A stretch of DNA of 64,000 nucleotides from Rhodospirillales bacterium 20-60-12 (GTDB lineage: Bacteria; Pseudomonadota; Alphaproteobacteria; Acetobacterales; Acetobacteraceae), in NCBI GenBank assembly GCA_002255495.1, contig NCAP01000002.1, forward strand, positions 1-64,000, read 5' to 3'. The notes under the pieces are model-generated. The model had not been told where the DNA came from and ran no database searches. It saw only the letters and a program-made list of their open reading frames with translations. Position numbers and translations under genes: made by a program. This document shows positions 36,473-44,518 of the stretch, in pieces. How positions within the stretch are numbered: the stretch's first letter is position 1; every line of letters begins with the position of its first letter.

Positions 36473-38272
36473 ATGATGGACACGCATATGACCGAAGCCG
36501 CTACCACGGCATCGGGGGCGGAAATCCTGTTGCGGGCGCTCAAGGACCAGGGCGTTGAGGTGATTTTCGGCTATCCGGGCGGGGCAGTCCTGCCGATTTA
36601 CGATGCGTTGTATCAACAAAACGAAATCCGGCATATTCTGGTCCGCCATGAGCAGGCGGCTGTGCATGCGGCTGAAGGCTATGCGCGGTCGACCGGCAAG
36701 GTCGGTGTTGTGCTGGTCACCTCGGGCCCTGGCGCCACCAATGCGGTCACCGGGCTGGTCGATGCACTCATGGATTCGATTCCGGTCGTGTGTCTGACCG
36801 GTCAGGTGCCGACGCATCTGATCGGCAATGACGCGTTTCAGGAGGCCGACACAACCGGGATCACCCGGCAGGCGACCAAGCATAATTATCTGGTCAAGCA
36901 ATCGGGTGATTTGGCGCGGATTGTTCATGAGGCGTTTTACGTCGCCAAGGCGGGCCGTCCGGGTCCGGTTCTGGTCGATTTACCGAAGGATATTCTGATC
37001 AATCCGGCGCCTTATTCGGAAAAACCCACATCGCCGCATCGCAGCTACACGCCGCGCACCGAGCCAGATCCGGCGGCCATTCGCAACGCCATTGCGTTGC
37101 TCAAGCGCGCCGAGCGGCCGATTATTTATACCGGCGGCGGTGTGATCAATGCCGGGCCGGAAGCGGCTGAATTATTGTGCGAGTTCGTGCGTCTGACAGG
37201 GTATCCCTGCACCTCGACCCTGATGGGCCTGGGCGCTTTTCCGGCTTCCGATCCATTATTTCTCGGCATGCTCGGCATGCACGGCACTTACGAAGCCAAC
37301 ATGACCATGCACGGCGCGGATGTGATGCTCAATATCGGCGCGCGCTTCGATGACCGCGTGACCGGGCGGGTTAATGCGTTCTCGCCTGGATCGAAAAAAA
37401 TTCATGCCGATATCGATCCGTCGAGCCTGAATAAAAATATTTTCGTCGATGTCGGGATTATCGGCGATGCGACGCAGATTTTGCGCGCCTTGCTCGCCGC
37501 CTGGAAAGCCGACGGCACCAAGCCCAACAAGGCTGCCTTGGCGGATTGGTGGCAGACGATTGAAGGCTGGCGGGCGAAAAATTGTCTGAAATTCACCCAG
37601 ACGCAAAACCCGAGCGGCATCATCAAGCCGCAATATGCGATCAAGCGGCTGCATGAACTCACCGCGGCGACCAAGCGCGATACGTTCATCTCCACCGAGG
37701 TCGGCCAGCATCAAATGTGGGCCGCGCAATATTTCCCCTTCGACAAACCCAATCGCTGGATGACATCGGGCGGCTTGGGCACGATGGGCTATGGTCTGCC
37801 GGCGGCGATGGGCGTGCAGATCGCGCATCCGGATGCGCTGGTCATCGATATTGCAGGCGAGGCCAGCATTTTGATGAATATTCAGGAAATGGGTACACTG
37901 GCGCAATATCGCCTGCCGGTGAAAATCTTCATCCTGAATAATCAATATATGGGCATGGTGCGGCAATGGCAGGAATTGCTGCATGGCAGCCGCTATTCGG
38001 AAAGCTACTCCGAAGCCCTGCCCGATTTTGTGAAACTCGCCGAGAGCTTCCATGCGGTTGGGCTGCGCGCCAATAATGTCGGCGAGCTTGACGGCGTCAT
38101 CCAGGAAATGCTCGCGGTCAACCGGCCGGTCATTGCCGATATTTGCGTCGACCAGAAGGAAAATTGCTTCCCGATGATCCCTTCAGGTGCCGCCCATAAC
38201 GAAATGATCCTCGGGCCCGAACATGAGGGACAAGCCCGCGGCATAACCGATGAAGGCCTGGTGCTGGTCTGA
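36473..38272 (+). CDS. ilvB: Acetolactate synthase large subunit (acetohydroxyacid synthase I/III type)
   Basis: IlvB catalyses the first common step of branched-chain amino acid synthesis with ThDP and FAD. The 599-residue product has VIFGYPGGAVLPIYDAL, the catalytic-Glu segment VRHEQAAVHAAEGYAR, the ThDP-binding region WMTSGGLGTMGYGLPAA and a FILNNQYMGMVRQWQEL segment. Alternative ATGs at 36476 and 36488 are possible. It overlaps ilvN by one base. Confidence 0.96.
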   Translation: MMDTHMTEAATTASGAEILLRALKDQGVEVIFGYPGGAVLPIYDALYQQNEIRHILVRHEQAAVHAAEGYARSTGKVGVVLVTSGPGATNAVTGLVDALMDSIPVVCLTGQVPTHLIGNDAFQEADTTGITRQATKHNYLVKQSGDLARIVHEAFYVAKAGRPGPVLVDLPKDILINPAPYSEKPTSPHRSYTPRTEPDPAAIRNAIALLKRAERPIIYTGGGVINAGPEAAELLCEFVRLTGYPCTSTLMGLGAFPASDPLFLGMLGMHGTYEANMTMHGADVMLNIGARFDDRVTGRVNAFSPGSKKIHADIDPSSLNKNIFVDVGIIGDATQILRALLAAWKADGTKPNKAALADWWQTIEGWRAKNCLKFTQTQNPSGIIKPQYAIKRLHELTAATKRDTFISTEVGQHQMWAAQYFPFDKPNRWMTSGGLGTMGYGLPAAMGVQIAHPDALVIDIAGEASILMNIQEMGTLAQYRLPVKIFILNNQYMGMVRQWQELLHGSRYSESYSEALPDFVKLAESFHAVGLRANNVGELDGVIQEMLAVNRPVIADICVDQKENCFPMIPSGAAHNEMILGPEHEGQARGITDEGLVLV

Positions 38273-38790
38273 TGCAAGTTGAAGGTTCGGGGCCGCATCG
38301 TTCGGCCACCATCTCGGTGCTCGTGGAAAACGAGTCTGGGGTTCTCGCTCGCGTCATTGGCCTGTTTTCAGGACGGGGGTATAATATCGACAGCCTGACC
38401 GTCGCACCTGTGGAACAGGATCAGCGCAAAAGCCGCATCACCATCGTTACCTCAGGGACCGAAATGGTGATCGAGCAAATCAAGGCGCAGCTTGATCGGT
38501 TGGTGCCGGTGTATCGCGTGTCGGACCTCTCGCGCGAAGGCTCGCATCTCTCGCGCGAACTGGCGCTGATCAAAGTGGTGGGAATCGGCAATGCCCGCCA
38601 GGAAGCGCTCCGCCTGGCCGACGCGTTTCGCGCCCGCGTTATCGATGCAACAACCGAAAGCTTCGTGTTCGAACTGACCGGCGCCACCGACAAACTCGAC
38701 GCTTTTCTCGACCTGATGCGCCCGCTCGGCCTGGTCGAAGTCTCGCGCACCGGTGTTGCCGCGATCGCGCGCGGCACACGTACGATTTAG
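38272..38790 (+). CDS. ilvN: Acetolactate synthase small (regulatory) subunit
   Basis: IlvN is the ACT-domain regulatory subunit that confers valine inhibition. The 172-residue product begins its ACT domain with ATISVLVENESGVLARVIGLF and GRGYNIDSLTVAPVE, and the second half is the IlvN C-terminal domain (ELTGATDKLDAFLDLMRPLG). Its ATG overlaps the ilvB stop, so both subunits are translationally coupled. Confidence 0.96.
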   Translation: MQVEGSGPHRSATISVLVENESGVLARVIGLFSGRGYNIDSLTVAPVEQDQRKSRITIVTSGTEMVIEQIKAQLDRLVPVYRVSDLSREGSHLSRELALIKVVGIGNARQEALRLADAFRARVIDATTESFVFELTGATDKLDAFLDLMRPLGLVEVSRTGVAAIARGTRTI

Positions 38791-39002
38791 CAGGCCAGGC
38801 CAAGGGGCTTTGCCCCTTGGAACCCCACTCAAGGCTGAGCCTTGAGAATCCATTAATCTGGATCTGGCAGGAAGGGGGCCGAGCACACTGGTTCAAACAA
38901 CGCGGTTGGCCCCCTCCCTGCCAGATCCAAACTTACGGGGTCCAGGGCATCATGCCCTGGCAGGGGTTTCAGGGGACAGCGTCCCCTGATCTGCTTGGCT
39001 GA
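38791..39002. repeat. Family A palindromic block, copy A3 (ilvN/cobA convergent gap)
   Basis: The central stem pairs 38859-38880 with 38908-38929 (21 of 22). Side hairpins lie at 38800-38820 and 38828-38846 on the left and at 38942-38960 and 38971-38987 on the right. Unlike A1 and A2 no clear outer inverted ends are seen. The right part encodes the last residues and stop of cobA on the minus strand. Confidence 0.75.
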
Positions 39003-39753
39003 TTGTTGTGTGTGCCTGTGTGGTGCGGAGGGCTTCGCCGATCAGGAACAGGCAGGGGCCGGCGCTGCGGAACGGGGCGGCGAGGCGGGGCAGCGTACCG
39101 ATGGTGGCGCGGATGGTGCGTTGTTCGGCCCAGGTCGCACTTTCCATGGCGATGGCGGGTGTTGTGGGGTCCATGCCGGCTTCGATGAGATGAGTGGCGA
39201 GTCCGGGCAGGCTTTGGCTGCCCATATAGATGGCGATGGTACCGCCGGCGCGTACCAGTGCCACCCAGTCTTGTGGCGGCAGTCCGCCATCCGCGCCGTG
39301 TCCGGTGAGGAAATGGACCGCGCGTGCGACGCCTCGTTTGGTCAGTGAAGTGCCCAGTGCGGCCGCGACGGCGGTGGCGGTGGTGATGCCGGGGACGATC
39401 TGGGCGGTTATGCCGATGGCGGCCAGGGCTTCGATTTCTTCGGCGGCGCGGCCAAAGATCATCGGGTCGCCGCCTTTCAGGCGGATGATTTTTTGCCCCG
39501 TGCGGGCTTCGGCGCAGAGGATGGCGTTGATTTCGGTTTGTTTGGTCGAGCGTTTTCCGCTGCGCTTGCCGACATCGACCAGTTTGGCGCCGGGCTTGCA
39601 CAGAGCAAGCGTCCGCGGGTCGATCAGGCTGTCATGCAGCACGACATCGGCTCGGCCGAGCAGGCGCTGGGCTTTGATGGTCAATAGGTCCGGGTCACCT
39701 GGGCCGGCGCCGACCAGATAGACCCATCCTGCATGTTCGTCTGATGTTGCCAC
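38950..39753 (-). CDS. cobA: Uroporphyrinogen-III C-methyltransferase (SUMT)
   Basis: CobA methylates uroporphyrinogen III at C2 and C7 using SAM, producing precorrin-2 for siroheme or cobalamin. The 268-residue product has VYLVGAGPGDPDLLTIKA, the GGDPMIFGRAAEE motif and the TGHGADGG segment. I chose a GTG at 39753 with AGAGG five bases upstream, since the frame's first codon is a distant TTG. The last 16 or so codons fall in repeat block A3, so the C-terminal tail looks repeat-derived. No siroheme-dependent reductase is in the window. Confidence 0.88.
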   Translation of the reverse strand: MATSDEHAGWVYLVGAGPGDPDLLTIKAQRLLGRADVVLHDSLIDPRTLALCKPGAKLVDVGKRSGKRSTKQTEINAILCAEARTGQKIIRLKGGDPMIFGRAAEEIEALAAIGITAQIVPGITTATAVAAALGTSLTKRGVARAVHFLTGHGADGGLPPQDWVALVRAGGTIAIYMGSQSLPGLATHLIEAGMDPTTPAIAMESATWAEQRTIRATIGTLPRLAAPFRSAGPCLFLIGEALRTTQAHTTISQADQGTLSPETPARA

Positions 39754-40030
39754 GAGAACCTCTAAAACGAGTTTGTCAGCCTGAATGCTGCTCTGCAATA
39801 TCTATTCCGCAATCACGCCAGGCTGATCGGGCATTTCCAGATGGCAGAGATGGAGGTTGGTTATATTTTAATCATAAATTAAAAATATTGATTATAAAAT
39901 AGTCAACATTGTCTGGTCTCACAAAATAAGACAGAGCGTTCCGGATGAAACGCTTGTAATCCTAATGGCAGACTGGCGCTAAATCTGTAATTAAGCGGCT
40001 CGGAAACAACCAAGACGAGGGGCATTAAAA
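39754..40030. promoter_or_regulatory. Divergent cobA / formate-nitrite transporter region
   Basis: This spacer is very A/T-rich from about 39860 to 39905 and contains a TAATCA/TGATTA dyad (39869-39874 and 39889-39894). It probably holds both promoters. No clear FNR or NtrC site is present; the dyad could be a regulator operator. Confidence 0.4.
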
Positions 40031-40855
40031 ATGGATTGGTTATCACCACCGGCGCTGGCCGCCGCGATGATTGAAGCGGGCATCAAAAAAGCAAACCTTC
40101 CGACAAAGACCATTCTGGTGACGGGCATTTTGTCCGGCATGTTTTTGGGTTTCACGACCACGTTGTTCGTCTCGGCGTTTGTCGCCAGCGGCAATTTGGT
40201 CACCGGCGCGCTGTTCTTCCCGGTCGGCTTTATTCTGATCGTGCTGCTCGGGCTGGAACTTTTCACCGGCAACGTAGCGCTCATTCCTTATGCGGCGATG
40301 GCGGGCAAAGTCCCCGGCGGCAAAGTGGTTTCATCGCTGGTCACGGTTTATATCGGCAATCTGATCGGCTGCTTGATTTATGCGGCGATTTTTGCCGCCA
40401 TCGACACCAAGTTTTTCTCCGACGCCCCTGACCCGATCGGCGCCAAGCTGGTGGCCATCACCGGGCTCAAGACGCTTGCTTACATGAAAGCCGGCGGGGC
40501 CGGTTGGTTGACTGCTTTTGCCAAAGGCATTTTGTGCAATTGGATGGTCAGCCTCGGCGCGGTGATGGGCTTGGTGACCCGTTCGACGATCGGCAAGATC
40601 ATTGCCATGTATATGCCGATCATGGCTTTCGTGGCTCAGGGCTTCGAGCATTGCATCGTCAATATGTTCGTGATCCCCTGTGGCATCATGCTGGGCGCCA
40701 ATGTCACCGTCGCGCAATGGTGGATTTGGAACGAAATTCCGGTCACGTTGGGCAATATTGTCGGCGCGGTCGTGATTACCGCACTTGGCCTGTATGTCTC
40801 GTTCGGCCGGAGCGCCAAGAGCGATACGATGGCGGGGGCCGTCGCGGCCGAATAA
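40031..40855 (+). CDS. Formate/nitrite transporter (FNT family)
   Basis: FNT channels move formate, nitrite or related monovalent anions through the inner membrane. The 274-residue product has six or seven hydrophobic segments and the family LELFTGNVALIPYAAMAG and NWMVSLGAVMG segments. It also has the C-terminal EHCIVNMFVIPCGIMLGA pore segment. Divergent from cobA, whose product feeds siroheme for nitrite reduction, so nitrite uptake is plausible (inference), although no reductase is present. Confidence 0.9.
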   Translation: MDWLSPPALAAAMIEAGIKKANLPTKTILVTGILSGMFLGFTTTLFVSAFVASGNLVTGALFFPVGFILIVLLGLELFTGNVALIPYAAMAGKVPGGKVVSSLVTVYIGNLIGCLIYAAIFAAIDTKFFSDAPDPIGAKLVAITGLKTLAYMKAGGAGWLTAFAKGILCNWMVSLGAVMGLVTRSTIGKIIAMYMPIMAFVAQGFEHCIVNMFVIPCGIMLGANVTVAQWWIWNEIPVTLGNIVGAVVITALGLYVSFGRSAKSDTMAGAVAAE

Positions 40856-40888
40856 GCCGCCCGATCCCAATCATTCGGACGATGTAAG

Positions 40889-40922
40889 CGGGTGGCATGT
40901 GCTCATGCCACCCGTTTTTTTT
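40889..40922 (+). terminator. Intrinsic terminator after the formate/nitrite transporter
   Basis: A perfect 11-base G/C-rich stem (40889-40899 with 40904-40914, GGGTGGCATG/CATGCCACCC core) with a 4-base loop is followed by a run of eight T. This is a textbook Rho-independent terminator. It also lies close to the 3' end of the reductase gene on the minus strand. Confidence 0.93.
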
Positions 40923-40930
40923 GGCGTCTG

Positions 40931-41998
40931 TTAGGCTGCTGTGGCCAGGGATGATTTGTCGGTGAAGGCATCGTAGAAAATATGATCATCGCCGATCCCT
41001 GCCTCACGCATCACCTGCACTGCGCGGTCGATCATGATCGGGGGGCCGCAGAGATAGCCGTGATGGCGGGCAAGCTTGTCACGCGGGATTTCGGCCAGAA
41101 CATCATGAATGAAGCCGCGTTTGCCGGTCCAGTTCGAGCCTGCGGGCTCGGCCGACAGGACGGGGATGAATTCCAGCCGCGCCGGCCAGTTGCGGGCCAT
41201 GTTGCTCAGCTCGTTGAGCGCGTAGAGATCGGCCTCCGTGCGCACGCCGAACAGTAAAATCACGTCGCGCAGCAACTTATCCGCCCGCGCCTGATCGAGC
41301 ATGGCTTTCACCGGGCCCAGCCCTGATCCGCCGGCGATCGCAATCAGCGGGGCGGTGCCCGGCCGCAGCCAGAAATCGCCGAACGGGGCGCGTAATGTGA
41401 GCTTGTCGCCGGCCTTCGCGGCGCTGAACAGCCAGTCGGTAAAGGCGCCGCCGGGGACATGGCGGATGAAGAATTTCGCCTGAAGGTTGCCCGCTTGCTG
41501 CGGTGCTTCGGCGAAGGAGTAATGCCGTGTCTCGGCGCTGCCGGGCAGGCCGAGTTCGGCATATTGCCCCGCCGTGTAGGTGATGGCGGAGTCGAGCGCG
41601 AGTTCGAGCGCCATGATATCGGACGTGACACGGGTCAGTGCGCCGATGGTCGCGGCGGTGGCTACAACATCGTGGCGTGGGCCGGCTGCGGAGAAGCGCG
41701 GTAAATCGACCACGATGTCCCCGCGCGGCACGCTCTGGCAGGCGAGGATGATGTTGTCGGCCATCTCAGCCTCGGTCAGCAAATAGGATTTGTCGGTCAG
41801 TTCGCGCACCTGGCCGGACACCAGGCGGGTTTTGCAACTGCCGCAACTGCCGATCCGGCAATTATGCGGATAAGCGAGCCCTTGATCCAGGGCGGCTTGC
41901 AAAATCGTCTGCTTGGCCGGGACAATGAACGAGATTTCGGCGGGCGTGATGCGCACCGTGGCCGCTTGGGCCTTCGAGCCGAATAATTTTCCAAACAT
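40931..41998 (-). CDS. Ferredoxin-NAD(P)H reductase with N-terminal 2Fe-2S domain
   Basis: An electron-transfer protein likely passing electrons from NAD(P)H to a hydroxylase. The 355-residue product has a plant-type 2Fe-2S domain with Cys47, Cys52, Cys55 and Cys87, an FAD-binding region with RHYSFAEAP, and a NAD-binding GGSGLGPVKAML motif and C-terminal CGPPIMIDRA. The arrangement resembles XylA of xylene monooxygenase and related reductases. It follows an AlkB-type hydroxylase gene on the same strand with a gap of about 115 bases, and is the probable electron donor for it. Confidence 0.9.
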   Translation of the reverse strand: MFGKLFGSKAQAATVRITPAEISFIVPAKQTILQAALDQGLAYPHNCRIGSCGSCKTRLVSGQVRELTDKSYLLTEAEMADNIILACQSVPRGDIVVDLPRFSAAGPRHDVVATAATIGALTRVTSDIMALELALDSAITYTAGQYAELGLPGSAETRHYSFAEAPQQAGNLQAKFFIRHVPGGAFTDWLFSAAKAGDKLTLRAPFGDFWLRPGTAPLIAIAGGSGLGPVKAMLDQARADKLLRDVILLFGVRTEADLYALNELSNMARNWPARLEFIPVLSAEPAGSNWTGKRGFIHDVLAEIPRDKLARHHGYLCGPPIMIDRAVQVMREAGIGDDHIFYDAFTDKSSLATAA

Positions 41999-42036
41999 TA
42001 TCTGTCACCTTTGTCGACAAAAGCGGGAACGTGATC

Positions 42037-42050
42037 TGACCGATCAGTCA
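42037..42050. promoter_or_regulatory. Possible TetR-type operator upstream of the reductase gene
   Basis: TGACCGATCAGTCA is an almost perfect palindrome about 40 bases upstream of the reductase start, similar in style to TetR/AcrR operators. No TetR gene lies in the window, so this is only a candidate. Confidence 0.35.
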
Positions 42051-42056
42051 AAATAC

Positions 42057-42084
42057 AAAATCCAGGAGCTTCCTCCTGGATTTT
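42057..42084. terminator. Perfect dyad between hydroxylase and reductase genes
   Basis: AAAATCCAGGA and TCCTGGATTTT form an 11-base stem with a 6-base loop. With only four T residues it could be a weak bidirectional terminator or attenuator that lowers reductase expression relative to the hydroxylase. Confidence 0.55.
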
Positions 42085-42115
42085 GCATGCGCGTTGAGGG
42101 TGGACGCAAGGGCGG

Positions 42116-43306
42116 TTAGTCGGCCGCTGCGAGATTGCCTGCGAGATGGGCGCGCGAGCCGGTGAAATCGGGGTCATTGCTGTTCCGATTGGCCTCTTCG
42201 ATCAGGCGATATTCCGAAGGCGAGGCGAAGCGGCGATCCCAATCCAGCACTTTCGGATTGGCGATTTTGCGGAACAAAGGCGGGATCAAGGAAAGATAGA
42301 TCATGGTCAGATAACCGAAAGGCATCATCGGGGCATCGGGGTAGGAGCGCAATTCCCAGTAGGGCTTGTCGCCCATGGCGTGATGATGGGAATGGCGGGT
42401 CAGGTTGAACAGCAGCCACGAGCTGACCCGATGATTGCAGTTCCATGAATGGCGCGGCTCGACCGGCTCGTTGGGAACCCGCACGATGCCGTAATGCTCG
42501 ATGAAATTCACCGCTTCAAGATAGCATTTGCCAAACGCCATGATGGCAAAATAGATGGCCGCACCGCGCAAGCCGCTGGCCGCGTAGAAAATGCCGGCAT
42601 AGGCAAGGGTCATCAGCCAGCCAGAGAACATCCGATTGCGCCAGGAAAATACGCCATGGCCCTGGCGTTTCATGCGGCCGGCTTCGATATGCCACGCGCC
42701 TTTGATCTGACCTATCGTCGAACGGACGATGAAATGATACACATTCTCGCCGCGATAGGCGGTGGCGGGGTCTTTCGGCGTGCCGAGATTCATGTGGTGG
42801 CCATAGACATGCTCGATGGCGAAGCTGGCATCGCCGGTCAAAGCGAGCAGCCAGCGTCCGACGATCATGGCAGGCTGGCTCCAGGTGCGATGCGTCAGTT
42901 CATGGCCGACGACCGTGCCGAACCCGGCCCAGATGGTGCCCAGCGCATAAGCGCCGACGATAAATTCGGGTAGGGTCATGCGCGCGCGTGCGGCCTGCAT
43001 ATCGAGCCCGGTCGCCGCTTTCATGAAGGCGCCGAGATGGAACGGATCGCCCGCGCTGATATACCACGCATAAAACACGGTGAAGATGACCATCATCGGC
43101 AGCACGCTATAAAGCTGCATGTTCATCTGCATCGGGATTTTAACTTCGGGATCTTCAACATCATGGCCGGCAAACAAATCGAGCCCGACAAAGACGCCTG
43201 AAATGATCAGGGCCGCCAAATAATAAAACGGCCCGCCCAACACCATAAGGACGAGAAACGTGACGGCTATGGCAGTGATCGACAGGCTTCGTGCAGTACT
43301 GTTCAT
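42116..43306 (-). CDS. alkB: AlkB/XylM-type membrane non-haem di-iron hydroxylase
   Basis: This integral membrane monooxygenase hydroxylates terminal carbons of alkanes or related substrates. The 396-residue product has four His boxes: HELTH (135-139), EHVYGHH (165-171), NFIEHYG (267-273) and RHSHHH (304-309), separated by hydrophobic segments. The NFIEHYG box is close to the NYxEHYG signature of alkane hydroxylases. I chose the ATG at 43306 with GGAG nine bases upstream; an ATG at 43321 is an alternative. Substrate specificity cannot be read from the sequence. Confidence 0.85.
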   Translation of the reverse strand: MNSTARSLSITAIAVTFLVLMVLGGPFYYLAALIISGVFVGLDLFAGHDVEDPEVKIPMQMNMQLYSVLPMMVIFTVFYAWYISAGDPFHLGAFMKAATGLDMQAARARMTLPEFIVGAYALGTIWAGFGTVVGHELTHRTWSQPAMIVGRWLLALTGDASFAIEHVYGHHMNLGTPKDPATAYRGENVYHFIVRSTIGQIKGAWHIEAGRMKRQGHGVFSWRNRMFSGWLMTLAYAGIFYAASGLRGAAIYFAIMAFGKCYLEAVNFIEHYGIVRVPNEPVEPRHSWNCNHRVSSWLLFNLTRHSHHHAMGDKPYWELRSYPDAPMMPFGYLTMIYLSLIPPLFRKIANPKVLDWDRRFASPSEYRLIEEANRNSNDPDFTGSRAHLAGNLAAAD

Positions 43307-43482
43307 ATCGAGACGCTCCATATTTTTTTGTTCTGACAATAGGCATAACGTATAGGATATATGAAATGAAGCGCAAGTGTTATTTTACTAAACTGTCAGC
43401 AATTGAAAAATCTCTTGTCTGAGCCCGTCATCCGGGCCCCGCGGCGCATGTCCAGCTGCGGATTTATGACGGTCAGGGCAGC

Positions 43483-44430
43483 ATGACTGATCAATCGGGT
43501 ATTTTTGTTACCGGTGCCGGCGGGTTTATCGGGCGGGCGATTATTGATCAGGCTGTCCTAGAAAATAGACGTATTTTCGCAGGATTGAGACAGTTCAAGC
43601 CGGTCCCCGCAGGTGTGACGGCGGTCGAAATCGGCGATCTCGGAACGATAGGCGATCTGTTCGGCGGCGGATTTCAGGATGTCGCCGGGCAGTGCGATGT
43701 GGTGATCCATGCGGCCGGGCTCGCGCATCGTTATGGTCCCGACCCTGCCGCCCTCAACCGGGTGAATGTCGAGGCGGCGCGGCGCCTGGCATTGCTCAGT
43801 GTGCGGCATGGTGTGCGCCGGTTCATCCTGATTTCCTCGGCGAGTGTTTATGGCAAATCCCGCGCTGACATACTCAGCGAGCGCTCCGAGGTTGCCCCTG
43901 ATGACGATTACGCGGCGAGCAAATGGGCGGCAGAGCAGGCGGTGTGCGCTGCCCTTGCCGGCACGGCCACGCAGCTTTGCGTCATTCGCCCCGCTGCCGT
44001 TATCGGGCCGGGTGGTGCGGGTAATATTCCGCGCTTGATCGGGCTGATCAGGCGGGGTGTACCATTGCCGTTCGCTGCCATCGATAATCGGCGCGCGTTC
44101 GTCGCGTTGAGTGATGTCGCGGCGTTGATCATGCGCGCGGCCACATGCGCGGCACCGCCTGCCTGCGTGATGGCTGCTCATCCGGTGCCGATTTCGACGC
44201 CGGATTTGATCCGCGCACTGGCAAGCGGGCTTGGTCGCAATCCCAGGTTGTTTCGTTGTCCGCCAATCTTATTATCTGGCGCCGCGAGATTGCTCGGGCG
44301 CTCGGGGTTATGGCGCAGCCTGTCCGGCCAATTCGTTGTTGATCCAGATTGTGCAACGACATTATTACATTTTGAATTCAAAACATCGGTGCCGGATGCG
44401 TTGGCGCTTACGGCAAGGGGATTTTCCTAA
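43483..44430 (+). CDS. NAD-dependent epimerase/dehydratase (extended SDR)
   Basis: A sugar-nucleotide epimerase or dehydratase candidate. The 315-residue product has the nucleotide-binding motif TGAGGFIG (residues 10-17), the HAAGLAHRYGPDP segment, and the YAASK catalytic motif with the Ser in ISSASVYGKS. The family resembles UDP-glucose 4-epimerase relatives acting in polysaccharide synthesis. It precedes the TPS cluster by about 90 bases on the same strand; a link to glycosylation of the exoprotein is possible but unproven. Confidence 0.83.
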   Translation: MTDQSGIFVTGAGGFIGRAIIDQAVLENRRIFAGLRQFKPVPAGVTAVEIGDLGTIGDLFGGGFQDVAGQCDVVIHAAGLAHRYGPDPAALNRVNVEAARRLALLSVRHGVRRFILISSASVYGKSRADILSERSEVAPDDDYAASKWAAEQAVCAALAGTATQLCVIRPAAVIGPGGAGNIPRLIGLIRRGVPLPFAAIDNRRAFVALSDVAALIMRAATCAAPPACVMAAHPVPISTPDLIRALASGLGRNPRLFRCPPILLSGAARLLGRSGLWRSLSGQFVVDPDCATTLLHFEFKTSVPDALALTARGFS

Positions 44431-44518
44431 AAGCCTTGCTTTATCTTTGGTTTGATTCACGCCATAACCTGTTCAACAAATTGTAATTACAGTTCCGAAC
44501 AAGGGTTGGTTGAGAGCG

